Assembly (NCBI RefSeq): GCF_021389955.1
Contig: NZ_CP089980.1
Span: 1,735,501-1,799,500 of the forward strand
Direction: 5' to 3'
Length of the DNA: 64,000 bases
From: Fulvivirga maritima
GTDB taxonomy: Bacteria; Bacteroidota; Bacteroidia; Cytophagales; Cyclobacteriaceae
A model generated the notes under the pieces. That model saw only the letters and a list, made by a program, of their open reading frames with translations, searched no databases and was not told the origin of the DNA. The first letter of the stretch is position 1. Every line of letters begins with the position of its first letter. Both the position numbers and the translations under genes were made by a program. Positions 27,869 through 37,273 of this stretch are shown here, one piece after another.

Positions 27869-28414
27869 TTCTAAAACATCTTCTATTTCTGACATCTTCT
27901 TGTCACTATAAGCTCCTGTAGTAGCATAAACTATTTTACCCTGCTTATCAAGAATGAAAAAGTAAGGAACATCCTTTTTGTCAAAAGCTAATGATTCTTT
28001 GTAAGGCTTCAGTTTACCTTTGTAGAATAAAATATTAGGTAATAGCTTCGGATCTATGTTTTTTGCCGCTTTGTTTTTGGCAGTGCCTGTAGCCGCCGCA
28101 TTTATACCAGTAAACATAGGTATGAAATACACATTTACATCATAGCCAAATGAAGAAAAGAGGCCGCCGCCTTCTCTTAAAAACTTGTTATATATGGGGC
28201 TAAACCATGTATTTAGATCCTTCTCTGATTTTTTAGAATAGGCCATTCCTATCAAAGTGTATTTACCCATGGTACCTTTAGGTAAGATCACCACCGAGTC
28301 CGACACGGTTTCTGCCTCCAATTCAGGAAATTGTTTTCCTACAACCTGAGCGCTTGCTGCTGTTTTAATAAAAGCCAAAAATAAAACTGCTAGTAATACT
28401 CTTTTAAAATTCAT
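27866..28414 (-). CDS. secreted thioredoxin-like protein lacking cysteines
   Basis: This 182-residue protein has a signal peptide, MNFKRVLLAVLFLAFIKTAASAQ. The C-terminal VPYFFILDKQGKIVYATTGAYSDKKM looks like the cis-Pro and beta-hairpin part of a thioredoxin/Atp10-type fold. There is no cysteine in the whole protein, and the place of the CxxC motif reads GMAYSKKSEK. It is therefore unlikely to be redox-active and may bind a partner. Family assignment is tentative. Confidence 0.7.
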   Translation of the reverse strand: MNFKRVLLAVLFLAFIKTAASAQVVGKQFPELEAETVSDSVVILPKGTMGKYTLIGMAYSKKSEKDLNTWFSPIYNKFLREGGGLFSSFGYDVNVYFIPMFTGINAAATGTAKNKAAKNIDPKLLPNILFYKGKLKPYKESLAFDKKDVPYFFILDKQGKIVYATTGAYSDKKMSEIEDVLE

Positions 28415-28602
28415 GCAAATACATTTTATGTGATATATCTAAATTATGAAAAAACAGTGCCACTTTTATAAGAACTTATTTTAATTCTTGATGAACATAC
28501 CTGCTCGATTTATTAAAATTGATATCACGCAAGCACAAAATAAGCCATTTTAAGGCACTTAAAACTGTTGTAACCCATTGATATCAAATTTCTTACATAA
28601 AA

Positions 28603-28616
28603 TTACTTTTTAGTAA
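28603..28616 (-). terminator. small hairpin downstream of the DUF6268-like gene
   Basis: TTACT and AGTAA flank a 4-base loop. Read on the reverse strand, the hairpin is followed by TTTTATG. It sits 6 bases past the stop codon of the leftward outer-membrane protein gene. Stability is low, so it is only a possible terminator. The rest of the gap 28415-28621 shows nothing clear. Confidence 0.3.
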
Positions 28617-28621
28617 GTAGG

Positions 28622-29626
28622 TCACTTATAAAACCTTCTGGGAGGCACTATAAATAAGCCAAATCTGGCAAACGGTGCGTTCTGCGGATTGAGCTCTATC
28701 AGGGCATCTCTTCGCCTGTCACCAGGCTCAGCTAGATAGTTTCTCAGGTTAAATGTAAAGCCAGCATCAAAGCCTAACCACAGCCAATCATGAATTTCAT
28801 GCTCCAAACTTAGCCCGGCATATATATCGGATTTTCTCAGGGTAAGTACTTCATCAGATACGTCGGTATTTCTGATAGCATATCTCCAACCCTTTACTTC
28901 GGCAGAGCCTGTTATATAAAATTTATTACTGACCTTATACCTGAGCGCCGCTGTTTTAGGTAGGTATAAATCCAGGGTCCAATTTTTATTGATCTTATGT
29001 TCGTAACTAAAGAAAGGATATATCTGAGGCGCAGATAGGGTATAGGCCAGTGCTAGACCACCTCCGATTTTTGTGCGCTCATTGAGAGCAACTTCATAGG
29101 AGCCCATCAGGTAATACTTGGCACTTTTATTAGTCCATTTTATACCATCACTTTTTAACTCTGCTCCGGCAATAATGGTTACGTTCTTATTTTCGGCTAA
29201 ATCTCTTCGCAATAAAAATCTGCCGCCCAGACTGGTGAATTTTTGTCTTTCTATATGATTGTATAAGCCATAATCTTGGCCACCGTTATCATAATCAAGC
29301 AAAAAGCTATGTCTGTCATATTTAAGCTGTACACCAAACATGGTCTTCTCCTTCATAATAATAGGTGCACCAAGCCTGATTTTCATTTGAGTATCTCTCT
29401 CAATTTCAGTTTCAGCCTCGCCCATATTTTCAGAAGTTGAGCTCATTTTATAATCATACAGATTATTAAACGTAATCTCAGCTATGCGTGGTCTGTAAGG
29501 AATAATATCGGCCTCCAACTCCACATTATCTTCTTCTAAATTTTGCCCAAAGAGTATAATGGTTTTGATAACCATTAGGCACATTAGCCAAAAATATTTC
29601 GCCATATTTGTATTTATGAAAGTCAT
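28622..29626 (-). CDS. outer membrane beta-barrel protein (DUF6268-like)
   Basis: This 334-residue protein has an N-terminal signal region (MAKYFWLMCLMVIKTIILFG after a short leader). Many alternating amphipathic strands follow, for example MKIRLGAPIIMKEKTMFGVQ and TIIAGAELKSDGIKW. It ends GLFIVPPRRFYK, a typical DUF6268 C-terminus. It is expected to sit in the outer membrane; function is unknown. The codon for MAKYF, 7 residues inside the frame, is an alternative start. It is followed on the same strand by no close gene and preceded by the sigma-factor pair. Confidence 0.75.
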   Translation of the reverse strand: MTFINTNMAKYFWLMCLMVIKTIILFGQNLEEDNVELEADIIPYRPRIAEITFNNLYDYKMSSTSENMGEAETEIERDTQMKIRLGAPIIMKEKTMFGVQLKYDRHSFLLDYDNGGQDYGLYNHIERQKFTSLGGRFLLRRDLAENKNVTIIAGAELKSDGIKWTNKSAKYYLMGSYEVALNERTKIGGGLALAYTLSAPQIYPFFSYEHKINKNWTLDLYLPKTAALRYKVSNKFYITGSAEVKGWRYAIRNTDVSDEVLTLRKSDIYAGLSLEHEIHDWLWLGFDAGFTFNLRNYLAEPGDRRRDALIELNPQNAPFARFGLFIVPPRRFYK

Positions 29627-29670
29627 GATTAAACCATTCTCATATGGTATAAGTTCATGACGAGCACACT

Positions 29671-31011
29671 TTATTTTACCCTGAAGCGAAGAGCAGTTTG
29701 CAAGCCTAGCATGCTAATATTTCTTCCTTCATTTCCCAAGGTAGAAATACCATGTTGATAAAACAACGATACGAGTAAATGAGATTTATTTTCTAATATT
29801 TTTTCTATTCCAAGAGAGGCATCTATAGTTCCTAAAAACATAGCGGGCTCATCATGAAATTTAGATGCTTCTATTTCTACAGTAAAATCATCTTCCGAAC
29901 CATTATCATAATTATAGGCATATATGTATTTGAAATTCTGATTGAGATATAGCATAGGTGATATGCCTGATGATACAAACAAATACCTGTTTTCAGAAAG
30001 TGGTAAATTATATTTAAGATGAATAGGGAAGGCTAAAATATTGGATTGATTTCTAATTTTAGTCAACTCGCCTATTTCCTGATCTGCTGCAGGATAGTCT
30101 AATAAATCATCTCCCAATTTTTCCGGATTATCTACCACATAGCTATTGAGCATATATCTGGCTCCGGTTTCTATTCTTAATGCCGGACTTAAAATAAATT
30201 CAGCCTCTATTCCACCCATAGGACCTAAATTGCCAGACGCTTTATCAACTCCCAATTTATAAAAGCCCACTTCTGGGCCAAACTGAAATCCTATACCATT
30301 CATCCTATGCTTTTCCAGCTCACGCATCATAGCTATAGAGGTTCTATGTTTTTTGTTTTTGTTGATCTCTTCAACCTCCTTTTCAAGATCTACCATAGCT
30401 ATCATGGAAGAATGAAAACCTTGAGAAACAGGTAAATAAGCCCCTTTTCTATTTACATGATCAGGATTCTCTTCATTTCTATAATTCAGGTAAATATTTC
30501 CGTGAGCATCTGCACTGGCTAAAGAATATCTGGTTAAGAATGATTTCAATTCATCTGATATTTCACTATCAGTACCCAGCAAAATCTTATTTTCATTTCT
30601 ACCCACTGTAGTTTGAGCCATAGCATACATAGGTATATGTTTTACTACCTCTCGTTCTACATATACCGTATCTGTATTTACCGAAATGGCATTAGCCTGA
30701 TTTTGCCAATAGTTTATTTGAGATTTTAGCTCTTCGTTTTCTTCAATATTTTCTTTTAAGCTGGCCAAAGCCTCTCTCAACTCATCGTTATCCTGATTAT
30801 GATAATATGAGTAAACTCCAAAGTTCAATAAGGAGATAATAATCACAGCGGCAGCTATTCTCATAAAATCTTTGTATTTGACGTACCAAGGCACGTAATG
30901 TACCCCTTCCATCCTGGCCCTAAAAGCAGCCAGAGCACCCTCATCTTCCTGGGTGTCTTTATAAGACTCTACCTTATTTCTTATATATTCGTCAAACTTG
31001 TTATCATCCAT
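29671..31011 (-). CDS. membrane-anchored protein with C-terminal beta-barrel domain, sigma-factor-linked
   Basis: This 446-residue protein has a cytoplasmic N-terminus of about 48 residues and one membrane helix (about 50-69, MRIAAAVIIISLLNFGVYSY). A periplasmic coiled coil follows (about 73-105, ELREALASLKENIEENEELK), then a linker and a C-terminal barrel-like domain (about 240-446, FGPEVGFYKLGV...FPIHLKYNL...GLQTALRFRVK). It overlaps the upstream ECF sigma gene by 8 bases. The arrangement suggests an anti-sigma or signal-transducing partner. A barrel tethered to an inner-membrane-type helix is unusual. No signal peptidase site is evident. Confidence 0.78.
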   Translation of the reverse strand: MDDNKFDEYIRNKVESYKDTQEDEGALAAFRARMEGVHYVPWYVKYKDFMRIAAAVIIISLLNFGVYSYYHNQDNDELREALASLKENIEENEELKSQINYWQNQANAISVNTDTVYVEREVVKHIPMYAMAQTTVGRNENKILLGTDSEISDELKSFLTRYSLASADAHGNIYLNYRNEENPDHVNRKGAYLPVSQGFHSSMIAMVDLEKEVEEINKNKKHRTSIAMMRELEKHRMNGIGFQFGPEVGFYKLGVDKASGNLGPMGGIEAEFILSPALRIETGARYMLNSYVVDNPEKLGDDLLDYPAADQEIGELTKIRNQSNILAFPIHLKYNLPLSENRYLFVSSGISPMLYLNQNFKYIYAYNYDNGSEDDFTVEIEASKFHDEPAMFLGTIDASLGIEKILENKSHLLVSLFYQHGISTLGNEGRNISMLGLQTALRFRVK

Positions 31012-31561
31012 GATTTTTACGAACGTTACTTATTTTCTTGATTGCAGCTTGCAACTTGGTGCGAGCTACAGAAAGGTTAGATTTTGAGGTTCCTGCACTT
31101 ATTCCGAGCTTCTGCGCTATTTCGTCATGCTTAAATCCCTCAATGGCGTACAGGTTAAACACTATTCTATAGGATGGAGGCAGCTCTTGAATAAGAGCAA
31201 TTATCTCTTCTTCGCTTATTTTACCCAGAATATCATAGTCATTATATTCAAAGCGAGCATAAGAAATATCTACATTATGATAATGCTTTTCATTTCTCCT
31301 GTAATAATCTATGGCGCTATTGATTACTATTTTTCGTAACCATCCTTTAAAGGAAAGACCTGCCGTGTATTTATTTAGGTTAGTAAAAACCTTTATAAAT
31401 GCGTCGTTAACTATTTCGAGTGCTTCTTCGCGATCACGAGAATATCGTAAGCCTATACTCATAGCATAGTTATAAAAAGCCAGGTACAATCTATCTTGAG
31501 ATTGCCTATGACCTTTTTTGCATTGCTTTAGCAGCTGATGAAATTCCTTGTTCTCTTCCAC
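31004..31561 (-). CDS. ECF-type RNA polymerase sigma factor
   Basis: This 185-residue protein has sigma region 2 (SRDREEALEIVNDAFIKVFTN, SFKGWLRKIVINSAIDYYRR) and region 4 (LIQELPPSYRIVFNLYAIEG, FKHDEIAQKLGISAGTSKSN). It is an extracytoplasmic-function sigma factor. The co-transcribed membrane protein at 29671 overlaps it and is the likely regulator. Confidence 0.94.
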   Translation of the reverse strand: MEENKEFHQLLKQCKKGHRQSQDRLYLAFYNYAMSIGLRYSRDREEALEIVNDAFIKVFTNLNKYTAGLSFKGWLRKIVINSAIDYYRRNEKHYHNVDISYARFEYNDYDILGKISEEEIIALIQELPPSYRIVFNLYAIEGFKHDEIAQKLGISAGTSKSNLSVARTKLQAAIKKISNVRKNHG

Positions 31562-31594
31562 GGTTATTTCTCTACACGCAGTGATTTAAAATTT

Positions 31595-31655
31595 GGTTGG
31601 TCACAAAAATTAAATAATAACAATTTCGATAAAATAATTTATTGCTCAACCAACC
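31595..31655. promoter_or_regulatory. inverted repeat upstream of the ECF sigma gene
   Basis: GGTTGGT (31595-31601) and ACCAACC (31649-31655) are inverted copies. CCAACCGTTGG, a near-palindrome, overlaps the second copy. The pair lies in the divergent region between the sigma factor and the HD-domain gene and may be an operator or promoter element. Confidence 0.3.
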
Positions 31656-31682
31656 GTTGGTAGAAAGGTTGCGTGTTGATGA

Positions 31683-32315
31683 ATGAAAAAGGAAAAGTGC
31701 ATGAGATCCATAATTAAAAAATCGGAAGCCTACGTATGTAAAATATTAGCTAACACATCTAATGATTTGTGTTTTCATAATATTAATCATACAAAAATGG
31801 TGGTTAAAGCCACTCAGGAGGTATGTGACAAGCTCAAAGTTGATGATGAAATTCGCGAGATAGTCACTATTGCTGCCTGGTTTCATGATACCGGATATTT
31901 GAAAGATTATTTTAATCATGAAGAGGAAAGCAAAATTATAGCTCAGGATTTTTTAGAGAAGGAACAGTATGCACCGAAGAAGTTGAAGGAGGTGCTCAAT
32001 TGCATCAATGCCACCAAATTTGGCCATAAGCCAACAACTTTAGCCGAACAAATTATTTGTGATGCTGATGTTTATCATCTCGCCTGTAACAAATATTTCG
32101 ATTGGCTGGAAAAACTAAGGATAGAGTGGGAGAAAAATCTCAATACCTGCCTATCAGACAAACAGTGGTATAATAACAATCTGGAATTCCTTCAAAAACA
32201 TTCATTCTGCACCGAATACGGAAAACATGTACTTGAAAAAAGAAAGCAAAAGAATATTTACAAGAACATTGAAAAAATGGAGGGAGATTTAACAAGATGG
32301 CGCAATATGATTTAA
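31683..32315 (+). CDS. HD-domain phosphohydrolase
   Basis: This 210-residue cytosolic protein has an HD metal site: HNINHTKMVV, WFHDTGYLKDYFNHEEES and ICDADVYHLA. HD proteins hydrolyse nucleotides or cyclic nucleotides; the substrate here is unknown. The ATGs at 31683 and 31701 are both possible. The second has AAGGAA about 10 bases upstream. It is transcribed divergently from the ECF sigma operon. Confidence 0.85.
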   Translation: MKKEKCMRSIIKKSEAYVCKILANTSNDLCFHNINHTKMVVKATQEVCDKLKVDDEIREIVTIAAWFHDTGYLKDYFNHEEESKIIAQDFLEKEQYAPKKLKEVLNCINATKFGHKPTTLAEQIICDADVYHLACNKYFDWLEKLRIEWEKNLNTCLSDKQWYNNNLEFLQKHSFCTEYGKHVLEKRKQKNIYKNIEKMEGDLTRWRNMI

Positions 32316-32389
32316 TCATAGTGGTACCTAACTATAATATTCCATATTAAGGGAGCTTAGCGCTTCACCTAGTTGACAAATAGCCTGAG

Positions 32390-33070
32390 CTATTTTGCTG
32401 AAGCAATAGCAGCCACGCCAATAGATGTCGCTCCTGCCTCTGTAAGCGCTTCTATGCAAGCTTCTAGCGTGGCTCCAGTGGTGATCACATCATCTACCAA
32501 AAGCACGCTTAAACCGCTCAATGAGACCTCTTTATTATAGCCAAAAATGGTTTTTACATTCTTCAATCGGTCCAGACGAGATTTCTTAGTCTGAGTAGAA
32601 GTATAGATATTTCTTACCAAGGCATTTTCATACTGAGGTAGTTCCAGTGATTCTGACAGACCCGTACCAAACATAGCACTCTGATTATAGCCTCGCCGGC
32701 GTAACTTCTTCTTATGAAGAGGTACTGGCACTATTACATCATAATGCTCAGAAAAATTAGCTTCTCTTAATTCTTTACCATATTCGCTACCCATTAAAGT
32801 TCCTAATTCCGGTTTATCGCCATATTTCAATCGGTGCAGTAATCTTTGAACTTTTCCACTTTTATTAAACTTATATCTGGCAACAGCATGTAATAGTTTC
32901 GCCCTGCCGTAAAATTTGGAGGCTATGAAATTATCATGGTGTAAATGAGAATCAGTTTTTGGCAGATTATATTCACATTTTAAACAAAGCAATTTTTCTC
33001 CTTTGGCCAGCCCACGATTGCAGGCCAGGCAGTAGTTAGGGAAGAACAATGATATGAAATCATTTAGCAT
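32390..33070 (-). CDS. comF: ComF family phosphoribosyltransferase-like protein
   Basis: This 226-residue protein has an N-terminal zinc-finger region, CLACNRGLAKGEKLLCLKC, and a PRPP-binding motif, VLLVDDVITTGATLEAC. GYNQSAMFGTGLSESL matches the ComF core. In naturally competent bacteria ComF helps take up single-stranded DNA, but its exact role in Bacteroidota is not established. It is divergent from the AhpD-like gene. Confidence 0.92.
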   Translation of the reverse strand: MLNDFISLFFPNYCLACNRGLAKGEKLLCLKCEYNLPKTDSHLHHDNFIASKFYGRAKLLHAVARYKFNKSGKVQRLLHRLKYGDKPELGTLMGSEYGKELREANFSEHYDVIVPVPLHKKKLRRRGYNQSAMFGTGLSESLELPQYENALVRNIYTSTQTKKSRLDRLKNVKTIFGYNKEVSLSGLSVLLVDDVITTGATLEACIEALTEAGATSIGVAAIASAK

Positions 33071-33117
33071 TGTATGAGAATGGATATATTTGCAGGAATA
33101 TTTTACTAAATAATTTA

Positions 33118-33465
33118 ATGAATAAAGTCGAAGAATTTAACAGTTACCGCAGCAAGATGAATGAAAAAATTCTTGGTGCCGATAACAAAGTGCTGAAAAG
33201 AATATTTAACCTGGATACCAATGCTTATACTGAAGGTGCTTTAGATGTAAAAACTAAAGAACTTATGGGTATGGTGGCTTCTATGGTGCTAAGATGTGAT
33301 GACTGCATAAAATATCATGTTCAAAAATGCTATGAGATAGGAATAACCAAAGAGCAAATCTTTGAAGGCTTTGCCATAGCCAACCTGGTAGGCGGAACCA
33401 TAGTAATACCGCACCTGAGAAGAGCAGTAGAATTTTGGGAAGAATTAGAAGGTGAATCAGCATGA
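33118..33465 (+). CDS. carboxymuconolactone decarboxylase/AhpD-like protein
   Basis: With ATG 33118 the protein is 115 residues and starts MNKVEEFNSYRSKMNEKILG. The open frame to 33070 overlaps the comF start and is probably not translated. The motif RCDDCIKYHVQKC holds the redox CxxC plus His of the AhpD/CMD family. It probably acts as a small disulfide reductase or peroxidase helper in the cytosol. It overlaps the next gene by 4 bases. Confidence 0.88.
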   Translation: MNKVEEFNSYRSKMNEKILGADNKVLKRIFNLDTNAYTEGALDVKTKELMGMVASMVLRCDDCIKYHVQKCYEIGITKEQIFEGFAIANLVGGTIVIPHLRRAVEFWEELEGESA

Positions 33466-33824
33466 TAAAAAAAGACCTTGAGTTAGAGAGAGCCTGGCAA
33501 AAACTTCGCCTACACTTAAGAGAAGTAATTGGTAAAAAGCCCAAAGATTTAAATGGCATATTATTTCTTATAGGCGTGCAAGAGCTTGGCAAAGGGAAGA
33601 AGGTCTTTAGTAAAGAAGAAAAACAAGACTTAATGCACATAGCCATTTGCAAGGTGCTTAGCTTTTCCGGATTCTATCAGTTAGAAGGACTTGATGAAGA
33701 GGGTTGGCCACATTGGAAAAAGGTGAAGAATCTTCCGCACTTTGATCTTCTGGAACAAGAGAAAATGCTGAAGATGCACGTGCTTGAATATTTTGAAAAA
33801 GAACTGAATATTGTAGTGTCTTAA
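33462..33824 (+). CDS. conserved hypothetical protein coupled to the AhpD-like gene
   Basis: I do not recognise a named family for this 120-residue soluble protein. It contains KDLNGILFLIGVQELGKGKK, FSKEEKQDLMHIAICKVLS and GWPHWKKVKNLPHFDLLEQE, with no signal peptide or membrane helix. Its ATG overlaps the AhpD-like gene's stop by 4 bases, so the two are co-translated and probably share a process. Confidence 0.8.
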   Translation: MIKKDLELERAWQKLRLHLREVIGKKPKDLNGILFLIGVQELGKGKKVFSKEEKQDLMHIAICKVLSFSGFYQLEGLDEEGWPHWKKVKNLPHFDLLEQEKMLKMHVLEYFEKELNIVVS

Positions 33825-33980
33825 TTGAGGATTTTGGTAGGAATAGCATATCGATGTATATTTAAAAAGTTAGAGATAAATCATACTGAACTATGGTCCG
33901 TTCTTATACGTATAATATATTTCCAAAGTCCGATTTAAGAATACTGGATTATATATGAGATTTAAAATTATCTGGTGAAT

Positions 33981-36900
33981 ATGAATAACGTTGAGCAAAA
34001 CATTTACAGCAAAATACGACAGTATCGAAAAAAGTACTTTTTGAACCTCGCTGTAAAAGGTTTGCTCATTTCTCTAGGCCTTACTTTTTCCATATTCCTG
34101 ATTTTCAATACTTTAGAGTATTCTTTCCGCTTCGGATCACTAATTAGGGCCATTTTACTGTTTCTTTTTGTGGGAGTTGCCCTATGGGCCATGGGTAAAT
34201 ATGTAGTAATTCCTTTGATCTCGTTGCTCAAAAATGAAAAAGCTATGAGCGATGAAGAAGCGGCTAAAAAAATTGGACAGCATTTTCCGGAGATAAATGA
34301 TAAACTACTGAATATCATTCAGTTACAAAAGTTTCAAGGAGCCCTGGTTCAAGCCAGCATATTACAAAAATCAGATATAATTGCATCTTACGAATTCACT
34401 GAAGCCGTAGATTTTAAGCGCAATCGCTCGTACGTTAAATATTTGGTAGTGCCCTTGGTTGTACTACTCTCTGTGCTAATTATAAGCCCTTCATTTATCA
34501 CTTCCAGCTCCTCAAGAATCATAGAATTTAATAGAGAGTTCGTTCCGGAAGCACCATTTTCTTTCGAACTGGAAAATGATGAGTTGATCGCATTTAAAAA
34601 TGAAGACTTCAATCTGAAGCTAAACTTAGATGGAGATGTACTTCCGGAAAATGCTTACATAGTTCTAAATGATCGAATGATCAAAATGTCACCTGAAGAG
34701 GGGAGCTATACTTACACTTTCAGTAAAATCCAGGATGACAAAAATTTCTCCTTCCAGGCTGCCGGATATAATTCATCTACTTATCATGTAAAAGTAGTGG
34801 ATCGGCCTAATATCAAAAACTTCAACGTATATCTGGATTACCCTGCCTATCTCGGTAAGAAAAATGAAAGACTCAATAATACAGGCAATTTACAAATACC
34901 AGAAGGCACCCAAGTGAAGTGGCAACTTAAGACTATTCAGTCAGAAGAAGCTACTATTGGTTTTGATAAATCTGACAGCTTATACACCCTTCAAAATATT
35001 GACAATCAAGTATTTGAGTTTGAAAAGCAGTTTTTTAACTCACAGATTTATAGTCTAAATCTTAAGAACCAATACAGTAATAATAAAGAGAAAATTCTTT
35101 ACAAAATAGACGTTGTTAAAGATCAATATCCTGAAATAGACCTCAGTACTTATCAGGATACTACTATGTATAATTACATTGCCTTAGGCGGAAATATATC
35201 AGATGATTACGGTCTCACGCAACTAAAGTTATTTTACACTATTAATGAGAAGGGCAAAAACGGTAAGGGAAAAACTAAATCTATAAACATTGCCATTTCC
35301 AAAAACCAGAATAGTCAGCGCTATTACTATCAATGGTTTTTAGATTCTCTAAACATAGAAGAAGGCAATAGCATTAATTACTATCTACAAGTTTGGGATA
35401 ACGATGGTGTAAATGGTAGAAAATCTGCCAAAACAGGTACATATTCCTTTAAACTGCCTACCAAATCAGAAATAAAAGATCAGGTAGATAAAACCAATGC
35501 TAAGACTGAAAAGGACATCGATAAAACTATTAAAGATGCTCAGGAACTAAAGGAAAAGATAAAAGAGGCAGAGAATAGGCTAAAAGGTAAGAAAGATCTC
35601 AACTGGCAAGAAGAGAACTTACTTAAAGATATTATAGAGAAGAAAGAAGAACTCAACAAATCATTAGAAGAGTTAAAGGAGCAGAATAAAAATAACCAGG
35701 ATAAGAGAAATCGTTTTTCTGAAGAAAATAAAAACATCAGTGAAAAATCTAAGCAGTTACAAAAGTTGATGGATGAATTGCTGGATGATGAAACTAAAAA
35801 GCTATATGAAGAACTCAAAAAGCTGCTAGAAGAAAAGGATATTGATGATATTCAAAACACCTTAGATCAGATTGATAATAAAGAAGAGAACCTGGAGCAG
35901 GAACTGGAAAGAACTCTTGAGCTATTTAAAAGAATGCAATTTGATCAAAAGCTAGATGATGCCATTAGTGAATTAGATGATCAGATCAAAAAGCAAGAAG
36001 AACTGAGCGAAAAAACAGATGATAAATCATCGGATAAAGAGGAGCTAGCTAAGGAGCAGGAAGAACTACAAAAGGATTTCGAAGAATTTAAGAAGGATAA
36101 GGAAGAGCTTGAAGAGATGAATCAGGAGCTTAAAAATCCTGAATCATTACCAGACACTCAAGAAGAGGAAGAGCAGATAGAGCAAGAGCAGCAGAATGCT
36201 AAGGAATCTCTAGAAAAGAATAAGAAGAAAAAGGCCAGTGAATCTCAGCAGAATGTTAAGCAGCAGATGCAGAAGATGAAAGAAAAGATGCAACAAATGC
36301 AGAGTGGTATGGAAATGACTATGATGCAGGAAAACCTGGATGACTTAAGAGATATAGTTCATAACCTGCTTAAGCTTTCTTTTGATCAGGAGGATTTAAT
36401 GAAGGAGTTTAAAAATGTACAACAGAGTGATCCACGCTTTGTAGACCTGGGCCAAACAGAACTGAAACTGAGAGATGATGCCAAGATAGTGCAGGATAGT
36501 TTACTATCATTGGCCAATAGAGTATTTCAAATAGCCACTTTCGTTACTCGTGAGGTAGGAGAGATGAACGATCATATGGATAAGAGTGTAAAGGCTATTA
36601 AAGATCGTAAGAAACCCATAGCAGTATCTGAGCAACAGTTCGCCATGACCTCTATGAATAACCTGGCACTGTTATTAGATGATGTACTGGAACAGATGAT
36701 GAACGCCATGCAGGATGCTCAAGGCCAAGGACAGTCTAAGCAGAAGGGTAAACAAAAGACACCATCACTTAGTCAGCTTCAAAAAGAGCTTAATAATAAG
36801 ATTAACGATCTAAAGAAAAGTGGCAAGAGTGGTAGAGAGCTATCTGAGGAGCTGGCTAAACTTGCAGCAGAGCAGCAACGTATAAGACAGCAAATGCAGG

Positions 36901-37268
36901 AGATGCAAGAGAAGTATGGCGAATCAGGAAACAAACCAGGAGATGGATTACCTGAAAAGATGGAAGAGACAGAAACAGATTTGGTAAACAAACAGATCAC
37001 TCAAGAAACCATTAATCGCCAGAAAGAGATATTAACTCGTATGCTCGAGGCAGAAGATGCTATGAGAGAAAGAGAGCAAGACGAGGAAAGAAAAGCGGAG
37101 TCAGCTAAGGACTATGAAAAGGCTTTACCAAAAGCTTTTGAAGAATACTTTAAGCTGAAGGAGAAAGAGGTAGAACTATTAAAGACAGTTCCACCGAAAC
37201 TCTATCCATATTACAAGCAAGAAGTAAACGAGTATTTTAAAAGACTAGGTAATAAACCTAATAATTAA
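33981..37268 (+). CDS. DUF4175 family large membrane/coiled-coil protein
   Basis: This protein of 1095 residues has two N-terminal membrane helices (about 25-45 and 55-75) and a third at about 155-175. Beta-rich extracellular domains follow (about 190-490). A very long charged coiled coil runs from about 500 to 960, rich in E, K and Q. The C-terminus is KTVPPKLYPYYKQEVNEYFK. It matches the DUF4175 architecture found in Bacteroidota and some Proteobacteria; function is unknown. I prefer ATG 33981 over GTG 33975. It is followed after 5 bases by the SpoIIAB-like gene. Confidence 0.85.
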   Translation: MNNVEQNIYSKIRQYRKKYFLNLAVKGLLISLGLTFSIFLIFNTLEYSFRFGSLIRAILLFLFVGVALWAMGKYVVIPLISLLKNEKAMSDEEAAKKIGQHFPEINDKLLNIIQLQKFQGALVQASILQKSDIIASYEFTEAVDFKRNRSYVKYLVVPLVVLLSVLIISPSFITSSSSRIIEFNREFVPEAPFSFELENDELIAFKNEDFNLKLNLDGDVLPENAYIVLNDRMIKMSPEEGSYTYTFSKIQDDKNFSFQAAGYNSSTYHVKVVDRPNIKNFNVYLDYPAYLGKKNERLNNTGNLQIPEGTQVKWQLKTIQSEEATIGFDKSDSLYTLQNIDNQVFEFEKQFFNSQIYSLNLKNQYSNNKEKILYKIDVVKDQYPEIDLSTYQDTTMYNYIALGGNISDDYGLTQLKLFYTINEKGKNGKGKTKSINIAISKNQNSQRYYYQWFLDSLNIEEGNSINYYLQVWDNDGVNGRKSAKTGTYSFKLPTKSEIKDQVDKTNAKTEKDIDKTIKDAQELKEKIKEAENRLKGKKDLNWQEENLLKDIIEKKEELNKSLEELKEQNKNNQDKRNRFSEENKNISEKSKQLQKLMDELLDDETKKLYEELKKLLEEKDIDDIQNTLDQIDNKEENLEQELERTLELFKRMQFDQKLDDAISELDDQIKKQEELSEKTDDKSSDKEELAKEQEELQKDFEEFKKDKEELEEMNQELKNPESLPDTQEEEEQIEQEQQNAKESLEKNKKKKASESQQNVKQQMQKMKEKMQQMQSGMEMTMMQENLDDLRDIVHNLLKLSFDQEDLMKEFKNVQQSDPRFVDLGQTELKLRDDAKIVQDSLLSLANRVFQIATFVTREVGEMNDHMDKSVKAIKDRKKPIAVSEQQFAMTSMNNLALLLDDVLEQMMNAMQDAQGQGQSKQKGKQKTPSLSQLQKELNNKINDLKKSGKSGRELSEELAKLAAEQQRIRQQMQEMQEKYGESGNKPGDGLPEKMEETETDLVNKQITQETINRQKEILTRMLEAEDAMREREQDEERKAESAKDYEKALPKAFEEYFKLKEKEVELLKTVPPKLYPYYKQEVNEYFKRLGNKPNN

Positions 37269-37273
37269 TTCAA

